Assembly: GCA_030674185.1 (NCBI GenBank)
Contig: CM060307.1
Span: 83,097,350-83,161,349, forward strand
Source of the DNA: Monoplex corrugatus
Taxonomy: Eukaryota; Mollusca; Gastropoda; Littorinimorpha; Ranellidae
Direction: 5' to 3'
DNA length: 64,000 nucleotides
The number at the start of each line of letters is the position of its first letter. Within the stretch, counting starts at the first letter, position 1. The notes beneath the pieces are model-generated. The model worked only from the letters and a program-made list of their open reading frames with translations, was not told where the DNA came from and ran no database searches. This document shows, in pieces, positions 10,775 through 21,952 of this stretch. The translations under genes and the position numbers were made by a program.

Positions 10775-11700
10775 ATGAAGATTAGGAGAAAATCTGACAA
10801 GCAGGTCGTTAATTACCGCACCAAACAAAAAGAAAAATTCATATTCAAGAAACGGATCAGGAAAAGGATCAGCAGTGAAACTGGGCTGTTGGAATGTCCG
10901 AACAATGATGCCTGGGCTCTCCCAAGATCTGCAAGACATCAGCGACGCCAGAAAAACCGCCGTCATAAACAGCGAACTAAAGAGGCTCAATGTGGACATT
11001 GCCACTCTGCAGGAAACACGGCTGGCTGACTCAGGAACACTAAAGGAAAGGGACTACACCTTCTTCTGGCAAGGAAAAGTTCTGATGCCCCAAGAGAGCA
11101 CGGAGTAGGCTTTGCAGTAAGGAATAGCCTGCTGAACATGATTGAACCAGGCAGCGGCGGTTCAGAACGACTCTTGACTCTCCGCCTCAACACCACCGAA
11201 GGCTATGTCACTCTCATCAGCGTTTATGCCCCAACTCTGTCCGCCTCTCCAGACACCAAGGATGAGTTCTACGAAAATCTTGCATCAACCATAAGGAACA
11301 TCCCCAGGACAGAACAACTTGTTCTCCTGGGCGACTTCAACGCCAGAGTGGGTGCAGACAATGACTCATGGCCCTTCTGCCTCGGTTCCTTTGGAGTGGG
11401 GAAAATGAATGAGAATGGACAGCGACTGCTTGAGTTTTGCGCCTGCCATGAACTGTGCATCGCCAACTCCTTCTTCAAGACGAAGCCTCAGCACAATGTC
11501 TCCTGGAGGCATCCCCGCTCAAAACATTGGCACCAACTGGATTTGAATCCTAGTAAGACGTGCCGCTATCAAAAACGTTCTCCACACTCGCTCTTATCAC
11601 AGCGCAGACTGCGACACAGACCACTCTCTGGTATGTTGCAAGATCAGGCTACAACCAAAAAAGTTCCACTGCTCAAAGAAACAAGGGAACCCTCGCATTG
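10775..11700 (+). pseudogene. LINE-A APE-type endonuclease domain
   Basis: Starts at ATG 10775 with a basic segment. After a frameshift near 10865 comes the N-terminal endonuclease motif GCWNVRT (10884-10904), then QETRL with the catalytic Glu (11010-11024). A second frameshift near 11080 leads to SVYAP and GDFNARVG (11330-11353), and a third near 11545 disrupts the region where the SDH motif is expected. This domain nicks target DNA to prime reverse transcription. The order and spacing of motifs are normal; the frame is not. Confidence 0.85.
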
Positions 11701-11711
11701 ACGTCAGCAAG

Positions 11712-13879
11712 ATGTCTCAGCCAGATCTTGTAGAACAGTTCGCAGAGGCCTTTCAGAGAGAATACGATGCATTGCAGCCCAGAGACTCTGCCACTGAGAG
11801 ATGGGAAACGCTAGAGACACCATGCACCGCATTGCTATGGCCACCTTTGGAAGAAAACTGTGAAGCCCATGACTGGTTTGAGGCCAAATCATCAGAGATG
11901 ACTCCCACTGTTGAGGCCAAGCGTGCCGCACTCACCAAGTATAAGCGGTCACCCAGTGAGAAGAACCTGCAAATCCTCAGGGCTGCCAGAAGTAAGGTTC
12001 AGCTTAACGCCAGGCGCTGTGCAAACGAGTACTGGACAGAGCTCAGCGAAGAGATACAGAGTGCTGCTGAAAGAGGCAACATCCGAGGAATGTATGATGG
12101 CATCAAGAAGGCAATGGGACCAACACAGAGCAAGATCGCCCCCCTCAAATCCTCCACTGGGGAAGTAATCAGCAATCCTAGCCAACAGATGGAAAGATGG
12201 GCGGAACACTACTCCGACCTCTACTCCACACAGAACATGGTGTCCCCCTTAGCCCTCGATGCCATCAAGTGCATGCCGGTAATGGAAGAACTTGACGCAG
12301 AGCCAACTGCGGACGAACTCAGCAAGGCCATTGATACCTGGCATCAGGGAAGGCACCTGGCATCGACGGAATTCCCCCAGACCTCATCAAGCACTGCAAG
12401 ACTTCTCTTCTGCACCCTTTGCACGCAGTTCTCTGTCAGTGTTGGAATGAGGGAGCTGTACCACAGGACATGAGGGACGTCAAGATCGTCACCCTGTACA
12501 AAAACAAGGGCGAAAGGAGCGACTGCAACAACTACAGAGGTATCTCGCTCCTCAGCATTGTTGCAAAGTCTATGCTCGGGTCCTCCTAATCCGCCGCAGA
12601 AACTGGCTGAACGCGTCTACCCGGAATCACAGTGTGGTTTTCGAGCAGAGAGATCCACGGTAGACATGGTCTTCTCCCTTCGCCAAATCCAGGAGAAGTG
12701 CAGAGAGCAGCGGATGCCCCTGTATGTGGCATTCATTGACCTCACCAAGGCCTTTGACCTAGTCAGCAGAGATGGCCTTTTCAGGGCTCTCCGAAAAATC
12801 GGCTACCCCCCAAACTGCACAGCTTAATTGAGTCCTTCCACTCAAACATGAAAGGGATGGTGCAGTTCAACGGAAACCTCTCCAAGCCTTGACGTACGCA
12901 GCGGTGTGAAACAAGGCTGCGTCCTGGCCCCAACCCTCTTTGGAATCTTCTTCGCTCTCCTCCTGAGGCATGCGTTCAGCACAGCGCAAGAAGGGATCCA
13001 CCTGCGGACCAGATCAGATGGCAGGCTCTTCAACCTCGCCCGCCTCAGAGCAAGGACAAAGGTCCGTGAAGCCCTCATCAGAGACATGCTATTTGCTGAC
13101 GATGCCGCAGTTGTGACCCATACTCAGCAGGACTTGCAGTCACTAATGGACCACTTCTCCCAGGCCTGCAAAGATTTTGGTCTGACCATCAGTCTTAAGA
13201 AGACAAACGTCCTGGGCCAAGACACGCCATCTCCACCAGCCATCACCATTGATGACTACGAGCTTGAAGCCATCCATCAATTCACATATCTTGGGTCCAC
13301 CGTCACCGATAACCTCTCCCTTGACACAGAGGTCGACAAGAGGATCGGGAAGGCAGCCACAACACTAGCCCGCCTCACACAAAGGGTGTGGACAAATCCC
13401 AAGCTGACCACAAAGACAAAGATGGCTGATACAACGCCTGTGTCCTCAGCACCTTGCTGTATGGCAGCGAGGCGTGGACCACGCATACTCATCAGGAGAA
13501 AAGGCTCAATACCTTCCACCTGAGAAGCCTACGGCGCATACTTGGCATTTCCTGGCAAGACAAGGTGACCAACACCGAAGTCCTAACCTGCGCTGGCCTC
13601 CCAACCATGCATACCATGCTGAGACAGCGTCGGCTGCGCTGGTTGGGCCACGTTCGCCGCATGGAAGATGGTCGCATCCCAAAAGACATCCTTTATGGTG
13701 AGCTTGCCACAGGGCAGAGAAACATTGGCCGCCCACAGCTGAGATACAAAGACGTTTGCAAGCGTGACATGAAGGCGCTTAAGATCAACACTGAGTCCTG
13801 GGAGGACCTCGCAGACGACCGCAACAGCTGGAGAACTACTCTCAAGAAACAGCTGCGGATTGGTGAGGACAAACTGTAG
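11712..13879 (+). pseudogene. LINE-A reverse transcriptase
   Basis: A linker (MSQPDLVEQFAEAF onward) leads to the RT. PESQCGFR lies at 12621-12644, FIDLTKAFD with the first catalytic Asp near 12732-12760, GVKQGCVLAP near 12903-12932, FADD at about 13092-13103, then TYLGST and a thumb region ending in GRPQLRYKDV. Frameshifts or small deletions occur near 12345, 12475, 12590, 12830 and 13435. The catalytic residues themselves are retained. The RT frame stops at TAG 13877-13879, but the zinc finger continues in another frame. Confidence 0.88.
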
Positions 13880-14042
13880 CTGCTGCAGCAGAAAAGCGAG
13901 TTCGCAGAAAAGGGATGACAGCCAACAGACCAGCATCAGCATAACATGCGACCGCTGCGACAGAGACTGCCTCTCTCGCATTGGTCTGTATAGTCACAGA
14001 CGACGCTGCTTGGACCAAGCAGACAGCCCATCTAGACATTAG
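13860..14042 (+). pseudogene. LINE-A C-terminal zinc finger
   Basis: The reading frame offset from the RT encodes CDRCDRDCLSRIGLYSHRRR followed by Cys, a C2H2/C2HC-like finger with Cys-x2-Cys and His...Cys ligands. In relatives, as I recall, this finger is fused to the end of the RT and may contact nucleic acid. One frameshift near 13877 separates it here. Confidence 0.75.
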
Positions 14043-14097
14043 AACGATGTACTTTGTCCATGGTCAGTCATGACCGAAGGAGGCCTACTACTACTAC

Positions 14098-14110
14098 TAT
14101 ATTTTATACT
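14098..14110 (+). repeat. TSD of LINE-A, right copy
   Basis: TATATTTTATACT, identical to 10082-10094, directly after the (CTA)n tail. Confidence 0.9.
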
Positions 14111-14193
14111 GGTATCTTATCAGTCTACCACTGGAATAATCTTGGTTACATGTAAATGACATGTGTATCTGTATATCTTACCTTCAAAAAAGG

Positions 14194-14937
14194 AACATAT
14201 ATATAAAGTAACTAAATAAATAGTTAAAGTCTGAATCACAACACAACTAGCTATCCTGTATAAACTCGTCTCACATGACAGAACCGTCCACCCCCACCCC
14301 AGTCAATGCCCAAACGCTCAGCTGTCTATCAACTAGGTTAAGACATTTTCTTAATCATACATAAGTAGTTAAGTAAGTAAGTAAGTAAGTTAGTAAGTAA
14401 GTAACTCAGTAATAGTCAGTGAATAAGAAGTAAACAAGTAGGTGAATAAATAAATACAAAATAAAGGAGTGAGTAGATAAATAAACAGGTAAGAGATGAA
14501 AATAACAAATGACAGCAAATACATGCATATATCCACATGCCCGCACATAGATAACACACATACATTCATACATACACACCCATATTGACACAGCATGTGG
14601 CCGACAATAACAGCAACAACAACAGCGACAACAACAACAACAACAACAACACCAGGGCAACAGTAGACAGTCACAGCACCAAAGACAGAACTGAAATATC
14701 GTGGCAGGTTTCTGAGAAAGTACTGATTTTAGAAACTTTATATTTTCTGGTCCATACGATCTTGGCCTTGGAGCCTTAATTTCTAATTCTACACTTAATC
14801 TTCCGCGACTCTTTGATGGTCCACGATTTTGACTAAAATCTGGTAAATACCCATTCATGCATAGCTGAGAGAATGGGTGTCCACACTTGTGTATCATATA
14901 TGGTCAGACAGCCAGCAGCCAGCCAGCCTGCCAGATA
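14194..14937. other. unrecognised with short tandem runs
   Basis: Contains (GTAA)n at about 14367-14403 and (AAC)n at about 14618-14651. No gene recognised. Confidence 0.6.
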
Positions 14938-15182
14938 CCACACACACACACACACACACACACACAACACACACACACACACACACACACATACAGAGAC
15001 AGACAGACAGAGACGGGAGAAAGAGAGAGGGGAGACAGACAGACAGACAGACAAACACACAGACACAGACACAGATCACACAGACAGAGAGAGAGACAGA
15101 GACAGACAGACAAATAGGCAGGCAGACAGGCAGGCAGACAGGCAGGCAGACAGACAGACAAACAGACACAACAAACAGGCAA
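14938..15182. repeat. CA tract then CAGA/GACA tract
   Basis: (CA)n at 14940-14992, then imperfect CAGA, GACAGA and GCAGACAG repeats. Confidence 0.9.
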
Positions 15183-15600
15183 GACAGACACACCTCCCAT
15201 GTATATGTAACAATCTCCCTCAAAAATATCAAAACAAAACAAAGAAAGAAAAGAAAAAGGAGAAGGGTACCTACCTTGTTATACGAAGCAAGGACGGAGA
15301 CACGCAAAAGTGCAAGACACACACAAAAACGATGGCAGAGAAGGAAAAAAAAAAAAAAAGCTCCGCTCCGGGGGCTGACCCTCGGACGCATGAAGGCACA
15401 TAGCCGCAACTCTGGAGTGAGGCCAATGAAGCTCACAGCACGCTTTGGTGTCGTCTTGGCTGGCGGGTCCTGGAGCGCTTCAGAACGTACCGTCCTGCGA
15501 TTCTACTTCGTCTTCTTCTTCTTTCTACGGCCTTGATGCTGCCATGTCCTGGCACACGTGAGAGACACAGTCTGATTACCTCACTCAACACACCAAGCCA
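15183..15600. other. unrecognised, GC-rich centre
   Basis: A non-repeat segment at about 15360-15545 is GC-rich against an AT-rich background (GCTCCGGGGGCTGACCCTCG). No confident coding or RNA signature, but the composition stands out. Confidence 0.45.
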
Positions 15601-15758
15601 GAACACACACACACATGCACGCACGCGCGCGTGCACGCACACGCACACATGCACTCGTGCACATATGCATGCACGCGCACACACACATTGTAACGATGGA
15701 TCCTGGCCAACACACCAAATGTGTAGCACATACACGCGCTGTAAGCGAGAGGGTGTGT

Positions 15759-15804
<46 letters not shown>

Positions 15805-15863
15805 CGTACTGCTGTGTGTGTGTGTGTGTGTGTGTGTGTGTTGTGTTGTGTGTGTGTGTGTGT

Positions 15864-15904
<41 letters not shown>

Positions 15905-15944
15905 TGTTGGTGGTGAGTGAGTGGTGTGATGTGTGTGTGATGTG

Positions 15945-15996
<52 letters not shown>

Positions 15997-16012
15997 AGTG
16001 TGTGTGTGTTTA
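15601..16012. repeat. CA then GT microsatellites
   Basis: CA/CGCA at about 15605-15690, then GT at about 15755-16012 with TTG and GGT interruptions. The opposing CA and GT tracts are mutually complementary. Confidence 0.9.
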
Positions 16013-16165
16013 TGGTGATATAATGATGACTATTATCATTAACATCACTTTTGCTTTCTTTTTTTTTTCTTCTTGTTCCTGCTGGCACGCTGTGCTCACG
16101 CAGCCTTTGGCCGAAATGTCCTCACTGGCACCAGATAGCCAAAGACGCCCAGATACAGACACGTA

Positions 16166-16555
16166 GGGCACACATACAAACATACAAACAGGCAAACAAA
16201 TAGGAACCCGCCCAGATAAACAATATGAATATAACCAAACAAAACACAGCAAATCATCTAATCCAACAAAAAGTCACACCAAACAAAGCAAAACAAAACA
16301 AGCAAATTATACAATCAAACAAAATATCACACAACGTGAAAATAAACAAACCGAGCTGAACAACAAAACAAAAAGTCACAAAACATGAAAACAAATCAAC
16401 CAAGCTAAGCTAAACAAAACAAAACAAGCAAATTATATAATCAAACAAAAAAAATCACACAAAATGAAAATAAATAAACCAAGCTAAACAAAACAAAATG
16501 CACAAATTACATAACCAAACAAAGAAGTCAAAGATTTCAAAACAAAAAGTCAAAA
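16166..16555. repeat. A/C-rich minisatellite, ~120-bp unit
   Basis: About three diverged units, each with AAGCAAATTATATAATCAAAC and then ATCACAC...GAAAATAAA and CCAAGCT. No coding signal. Confidence 0.7.
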
Positions 16556-17586
16556 CTTTCAATCAAATTTCACAGCAGAAAGCAATCCCTTGATAATTTT
16601 AAGGGAATCGAATGCACAAACACGGGAGCAGATAACAAAATGAACACCAAACAAACAAAAAAAGAAAAAGAGAAGAAAAGATATCGAGAGAGAGGTGCAG
16701 AATACCACCAACACGTCTAATCTAGCTCTTTTAGCTGTGATGTATTTTGCACCTTCACCCTGATGCTTCCGTTGTAGTTGGCTAGGACAAGAGACATGGA
16801 TACAGAGAGATCGGTAACTGGCCCCGTGGAACGCTGTGTCTTTACAAGAACATAAGTACATAAGTGAACTAGAATTTGACAGTAGCATCGGTATCTCACA
16901 GCGCAACCAAAATGCTTTAAGGCTTCTTTGAGCAACATTCTTATACCCAGTCCTCATATACTCTGAAAGTGGTAGGACATTAAACGCAACAAAACGGAGC
17001 GGAACTTCTTTTACATGCACTCCTCGCCCTATCACAGTCTTTACTAAATAAAAATGATAACGGATTTGCGCTCATACAATTAACAGATATGATGCTAACA
17101 GATCATTTGCATACTGATAAATAAAATCAATTACTTAGCATTAGTAACTGCAACAATAGCAAAACATCACAACTGATTCTGTTTAATGTAAGGATGATTT
17201 TCATAGGCATACGATCACTAGCATTAAACAATATCATCTCTTAGAAAAAGACAATTATACGATAGATAGAACAGTGATCACTTTTAATAGTACTGCAAAA
17301 AAACCAAAAACAAAATCGTGCAGTTGTCGATCTCTGTGGTCCATGTCTCTGTTCCGTTGTGGTGAGCTGCCGCAAGTCAGGCTGGCAGTTGACCAGATAG
17401 ATCGTCAGGCAAAAACGACACCGCCAGAGCCCCTCACTGCCAAGACGCTGAATTCCTCACATGGGAACAATAACGCACCGGCAACAATAACACACGCACA
17501 CTTGAACCTGCCGTTACCTCCATCGTTCTTCCAAGGAACGATGCCTTGGGGGGCATATACGTGGATTTTACCCTTATCGCTGTCTT
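16556..17586. other. unrecognised single-copy sequence
   Basis: A 158-codon minus-strand frame at 16559-17035 resembles no family known to me and its composition does not persuade me it is coding. The rest is AT-rich and non-coding as far as I can see. Confidence 0.5.
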
Positions 17587-17750
17587 CCGTTATAGAAGAG
17601 AGAGAAAGAAAGAAAGAAAGAGAGAGAAGAAAGAAAGAGAGAGAGAGAGACTGAGACAAAGACAGAGAGAAAGAGACAACACAAAGAGAGACAGGCAGAC
17701 AGACAGAAAGACAGAGACAGAGACAGAGAGATAGACAGAGACAGAGACAG
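17587..17750. repeat. GA/GACA microsatellite
   Basis: (GAAA), (GA) and (CAGA) blocks immediately before an R550 copy. Confidence 0.9.
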
Positions 17751-17751
17751 T

Positions 17752-18000
17752 TATTGTTATTTTTATTGTTGTTTAAAGCCTAGCTGACGGCAAAGAGCCA
17801 TATCAGGGCTATAACCGTTTCAAAACACAATACTTCAACACGCAAAAGCGGAACAAAATTACGTAAACATAGCAATGCATTTCTGGCACATTAAATAAGG
17901 AGATGGCCCTGGCGTTGACCACTCCGTCCAATTTATCACACAGGGGATTTAAAAAAAACAAAATCTAATACAAATTTAAACATAACTAAGGACACAAAGA
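17752..18000 (-). mobile_element. R550 retroposon, partial copy 1
   Basis: Contains the 3' half of R550: the tail side TTATTGTTGTTTAAAGCC, then CATATCAGGGCTATAACCG, TTGACCACTCCGTCCAATTT and AACATAACTAAGGACAC. It stops before the 5' half, so it is 5'-truncated in the sense orientation. The complete reference copy is at 38327-38872. Confidence 0.85.
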
Positions 18001-18289
18001 AAGACAGACATATAGAAAACTAAACAAATAAATATCATGCGCCTAGCCAAGAGCCGTAACATTAATTCTTATTCTTCTTTCTTCTCTTACCTTGTCCTCT
18101 TGTGCTATCACAAAAAAAAATATATATATATATATAAAAAATGAGGTAACCGTTTGCTAGCTGTGTACGGCAGGGTTAAAAGATCAGGTAATGGAACCTT
18201 CAAAGACTGCCTGAACTGACCAAAAACTAGTCTTTGTGAACACAAGCACACTTTCCTGATGAGTTTACAATGTCCGGATAATGGTAATG
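18001..18289. other. unrecognised
   Basis: AT-rich with a short (TA)n at 18120-18135. No gene seen. Confidence 0.5.
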
Positions 18290-18317
18290 ATGATTGCAGT
18301 GTGTGTGTGTGTGAGTG

Positions 18318-18354
<37 letters not shown>

Positions 18355-18527
18355 GTGTGTGTGTGTGTGAGTACTTGCGTACACGCGTGTCTGCATGCAT
18401 ATTGCATGAGCAAGTGTAAGCGTGAGTGGGTGACAGAGTGAGAGAGAGAAGAGAGAGAGAGAGAGAGAAAGAGTAAGAGAGAGAGAGAGAGAGAGAGAGA
18501 GTGTGTGTGTGTGGTGTGTGTGTGTGT

Positions 18528-18573
<46 letters not shown>

Positions 18574-18685
18574 TACTTGCGTACACGCGTGTCTGCATGC
18601 ATATTGCATGAGCAAATGTGAGCGTGAGTGGGTGACAGAGTGAGAGAGAGAAGAGAGAGAGAGAAAGAGTAAGAGAGAGAGAGAG

Positions 18686-18720
<35 letters not shown>

Positions 18721-18870
18721 TGGTGTGTGTGTGGTGTGTGTGGGTGGGTGGGTGTATGTGTTGTGTGTGTGTGCGCCCGCGCGCGTGTCTGTGAGCGTAC
18801 GAATGTGTGTATGTGTGTGTGAGCGTGCGAGTGTGTGTGTGCATGTGTTCGTGCGTGTGTCTATAAGAGC
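18290..18870. repeat. GT/GA compound array with a ~205-bp duplication
   Basis: The block GAGTACTTGCGTACACGCGT, ATTGCATGAGCAA, GTGGGTGACAGAGTGAGAGA occurs twice (about 18368-18470 and 18571-18670). Each copy is preceded by GT and followed by GA. Confidence 0.85.
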
Positions 18871-20215
18871 GTACCTGTGTATTCTCAGGTACAAGGAAAG
18901 ACAGGGGTTTGTCAATTTTCCTTTAAAATGCATTAACATGATAACGTCGATACCATATTGCTGCTGTTGAAGTAATAAAAAATCGCACGAGACAGACAAA
19001 GAGAGAGATAGAGACAGAGAGACAGAGAGAGATAGAGACAGACAGATCGAGGCATGGCATGCAGACTACTTCTGTTCGTCATCTACATTGTCAAGATTAC
19101 ATGCAAAAATGAATGTGGCCATTACTTTTGTCTAGTTCCAGCTGGCTGTTTTGGAGTTAGCTGTGTGGTCGGCAAAGTTGTAGTTGGCCATACCGAGAGG
19201 CGACATCACTGCATTGTGTTCAGCCGTCCGGTCCTCTTGACCACAGGGACTGGTTGGTGAAGACGTCCGTTTGAACTTAGGTTCATGAGTCGGTTGAGCC
19301 GGTTGAGGCGAGCACGAGCCTCATCAGGACCATTTGCGCTCTCTGAATAGGAGGTGGTAACTCTTTCCGTCCGTGGCTTGAAGAATGATCTGATGATGTC
19401 CTTCTCGACAAGGCTGATGCTATTGTCAGATTAGACTTCCTGCGTCTTCTCAATGCAGCTAACGCTCTTGTCTGATTCGTCTTCATGGACTCCCCTTTAG
19501 GCCTAGACATCTGCCTTCTCGTTCCCTGGTATCCCACAGTGAACGGGGACACTCCCCATGACCATTCATCTGATCGACCTGCTGGAAGACTTTTGTCAGG
19601 TAGGAGAGCTTGTCATTTTTTAGGGACGGGAGAAGAGAGAGAACATCTAAGGAGAAGACCATTTTATAGCATGTGTCACTTGTCTGAACCGTGGAGGTTG
19701 CCGCATAAATGTCTGTGTTACTGTTCGGTAGTTGGTGCAGTATTTGTCTACAGCAGCACTGGCAGTTGAAGAAGTTTGAGACCCCAGAAAAGCGACGAGT
19801 TACCAGCTCTCCTGGTTATCACAACAATGGTGGCTGACCCATCAAGGTGTTCCATGCCCCCTGGGGGTAATGCTCTTCTATCATGGCCAAGTAAGTACAC
19901 AGCAAGCCGAGTCTTCTCGTACTCGGGTTCAGGTTCATATTGCTTGTAAACCAGCTGACTACTGAGCCAAATCAGGGCTAACACCACGTTAAAAACGACA
20001 CCCAGGTTAAAATAGAAAGACAGTTAAAAATCATGCTCGCGTTCTCCTTGCAAGATCGTTCACAATCTGCGTTTAATGAAATGCACCAGAGCGTACAAAT
20101 TCTAGGATTTAGCCATGAGGTGAAAATGTTACTGATGTCCTTTTAAACCTGGAAAAACTGGCAATCCACGAGGGGCAAACGATTCTGAAATGAGGTTGCT
20201 TAAGGTAAAGTCCGC
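18871..20215. other. unrecognised single-copy sequence
   Basis: Frames up to ~94 codons exist on both strands between 19054 and 19990, but none matches a family I know and none has convincing splice context. A segment ending GGGCTAACACCACGTTAAA (about 19973-19993) is shared with 61811-61831 and is probably the end of an unidentified repeat. Confidence 0.45.
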
Positions 20216-20450
20216 CGCTGGTAGACTGGATTACGCTCAATGTTCACTGGTTAGGCGGCTGGATGATGAAAACTGGACTATACCCCGCAAAATGTTTCTA
20301 TTTCTTGGTTAGGCGGCTGGATGAGAAACCGGATTCCTGCAAATAATTTCATTTCTTGGTTAGGCGGCCGGATGAGACACTGGATTCCCACAAATGTTTC
20401 TATTTCTTGGTTAGGCGGCTGGATGAGAAATTGGATTCCTGCAAATGTTT
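20216..20450. repeat. minisatellite, ~50-bp unit, about 4 copies
   Basis: Units contain TTGGTTAGGCGGCTGGATGA and GATTCCTGCAAATGTTT. Units near 20250, 20308, 20357 and 20408 are similar, and a truncated one is near 20498. Confidence 0.8.
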
Positions 20451-20765
20451 TTTTTATTTATATCTTATATATTTTCATTTATTTATTTATTTATTTCTTG
20501 GTTAGGCGTAGACCCCAATACATAAGTGATGGGTCTGAGTGCCTAGTTATCACTGTGGTGAATGCCTACAGGTTGATCTTGCCTCAGGCTGAAAACAGAA
20601 TGAAACCATATTCGAGTCTGGGCCTGATTATTCTCTGGTTTACTGTTTCAGACAGAGGGGCGCATACACGGGCAGGCAAAGAGAGACAAGGTCTGAGGAA
20701 AAAAAAAAAAAAGCAAGCAAGCATATTCTGCTTCTCTATTTCCGGCTCCATCAACACACACACAC

Positions 20766-20818
<53 letters not shown>

Positions 20819-21112
20819 CACACGCACGCACGCACGCATCACGCACGCACGCACACACACACATACTTCACTACATCAGCTTGCCCGACTTATCGCAAAA
20901 GGAAAGGCCAGCGTGACACACACCTGTTGGCCGGCCCTACACTACGAGCAGAACTAACTTGGTCCGGGGCAGCCTCGCCCATACAACCAGTTTCCCTGGT
21001 GATTAATGAACCGACCAGGAATACACGGGTCAGCAGAGCACCAAGCACAATCAATCACGTCTTTAAGCAGGTGAGAGAGCTGATATAACAATAACAAGAT
21101 GGCCACTTCTTC
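20451..21112. other. unrecognised, with CA/CGCA microsatellite
   Basis: A CA-rich block lies at 20755-20862. Flanking sequence shows no gene. A DNA segment near 20875-21020 is of normal complexity but unassigned. Confidence 0.5.
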
Positions 21113-21300
21113 TTAACCCTTTGACTCCCGCACCCCGTCCACCAGCATCCTGCATTGTCAACCACGCGGGCAAAGTAAGACACTTTATTTCCTCACCCTA
21201 TCATCCAGCTTCCTGCTGGACGTTGGTGGATAGGGTGAGGGAATCAAAGGTTGTTGAATTTTGCAATTGATGGACATAACCCGGGAGTCAAAGGGTTTAC
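21113..21300. mobile_element. TTAA MITE, copy 2
   Basis: Starts TTAACCCTTTGACTCCCGCA and ends CGGGAGTCAAAGGGTTTA, with an internal palindrome around CACCCTATCATCCAGC / GTTGGTGGATAGGGTG (21192-21240). The right TTAA is mutated to TTTA. No ORF. Confidence 0.85.
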
Positions 21301-21405
21301 AGCAGTCTACGAAGCGGTTGTCTGCACTTGGTCTCTCAAATGCACTCAAGATTTGCTTGGTTCCAGAAGCGTCTTTTCTATCAATACTGTCACTTTTGGG
21401 AGAAG

Positions 21406-21952
21406 TATCATCATCATCATGACCCTCCATACGAATCTGTCCTTTGTCGCTGCAAATACATCTCCCACCCCAATCCACTCCTGAAGTCAATCCAATTTTT
21501 TCTCCCTGAGTCAACCTGGTGCTCTTTTTCCCTCCAGCTTTCCTGTTGTGACTAGGTGCTCTAATTTCTCTTGCCTGATAAAATATCCTATAAACGTTTT
21601 TTTTTTTTCTTAATCTTCAATAATGTTCTTTTAGTGTCTGCTTCCTTTAAGGCTGTCTCGTTTGTTTTGTTTACTGTCCATGGAACTCTAAACACTCTTC
21701 TAACAAACCACATTTCGTCTGCCTCAATCTTGTTCTAAATTTATGTGTTGACTGAGCACACCTCACATCCGTAAATAGCATAGGCTCTATATAACAATGA
21801 AGAACTCTTTTCCTTGTACTAAATGATACGCATTTGTTGGTAAGAAGGCTTTTCATTTTCTTGAATGCTGTTTTAGCTTGGCCGATTCTGCTGGCTATTT
21901 CTAATGTGCATCTGCCCTCTGCTGAGATGACTGTTCCCAGATATTTAAGGTG
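21406..21952 (-). pseudogene. RTE-like LINE, 3' fragment
   Basis: On the minus strand it parallels the longer copy at 23856-25253: the segments for LTNKC, RKRVL-CYIEP and the VPWT-like region are recognisable, but with frameshifts. It ends in (TGA)n at 21420-21406. Only the post-palm part of the RT is present. Confidence 0.8.

Larger units (their letters stand above)
10095..14097 (+). mobile_element. LINE-A, ~4.0-kb non-LTR retrotransposon
   Basis: A near-complete non-LTR element with a GC-rich 5' region, an APE-type endonuclease, a reverse transcriptase and a C-terminal zinc finger, ending in (CTA)n. It is bounded by perfect 13-bp TSDs within a SINE. The architecture resembles the APE-RT LINEs often mis-annotated in animals as craniofacial development protein 2-like. 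I do not assign a clade. At least six frameshifts break the ORF, so it cannot encode active protein as read here. The identical TSDs suggest insertion was not ancient, which is at odds with so many breaks. Confidence 0.9.
9910..14193 (+). mobile_element. CAGTTT-type SINE-like repeat, copy 2, split by LINE-A
   Basis: The left part (9910-10094) and right part (14098-14193) join into the same body seen uninterrupted at 57143-57415. The homologous empty site in that copy is at 57229-57241. The break is exactly the LINE-A insertion. Confidence 0.85.

Noticed and set aside
16559..17035. 158-codon minus-strand frame
   Set aside because: No recognisable motifs, no splice or expression evidence, and a poly-Phe segment from low-complexity DNA.
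19054..19260. 68-codon frame with hydrophobic start and several Cys, resembling a small secreted peptide
   Set aside because: The Cys spacing matches no framework I know, and there is no supporting exon structure.
19283..19769. Overlapping ~90-codon frames on both strands
   Set aside because: No motif on either strand; overlap on opposite strands argues against both being real.
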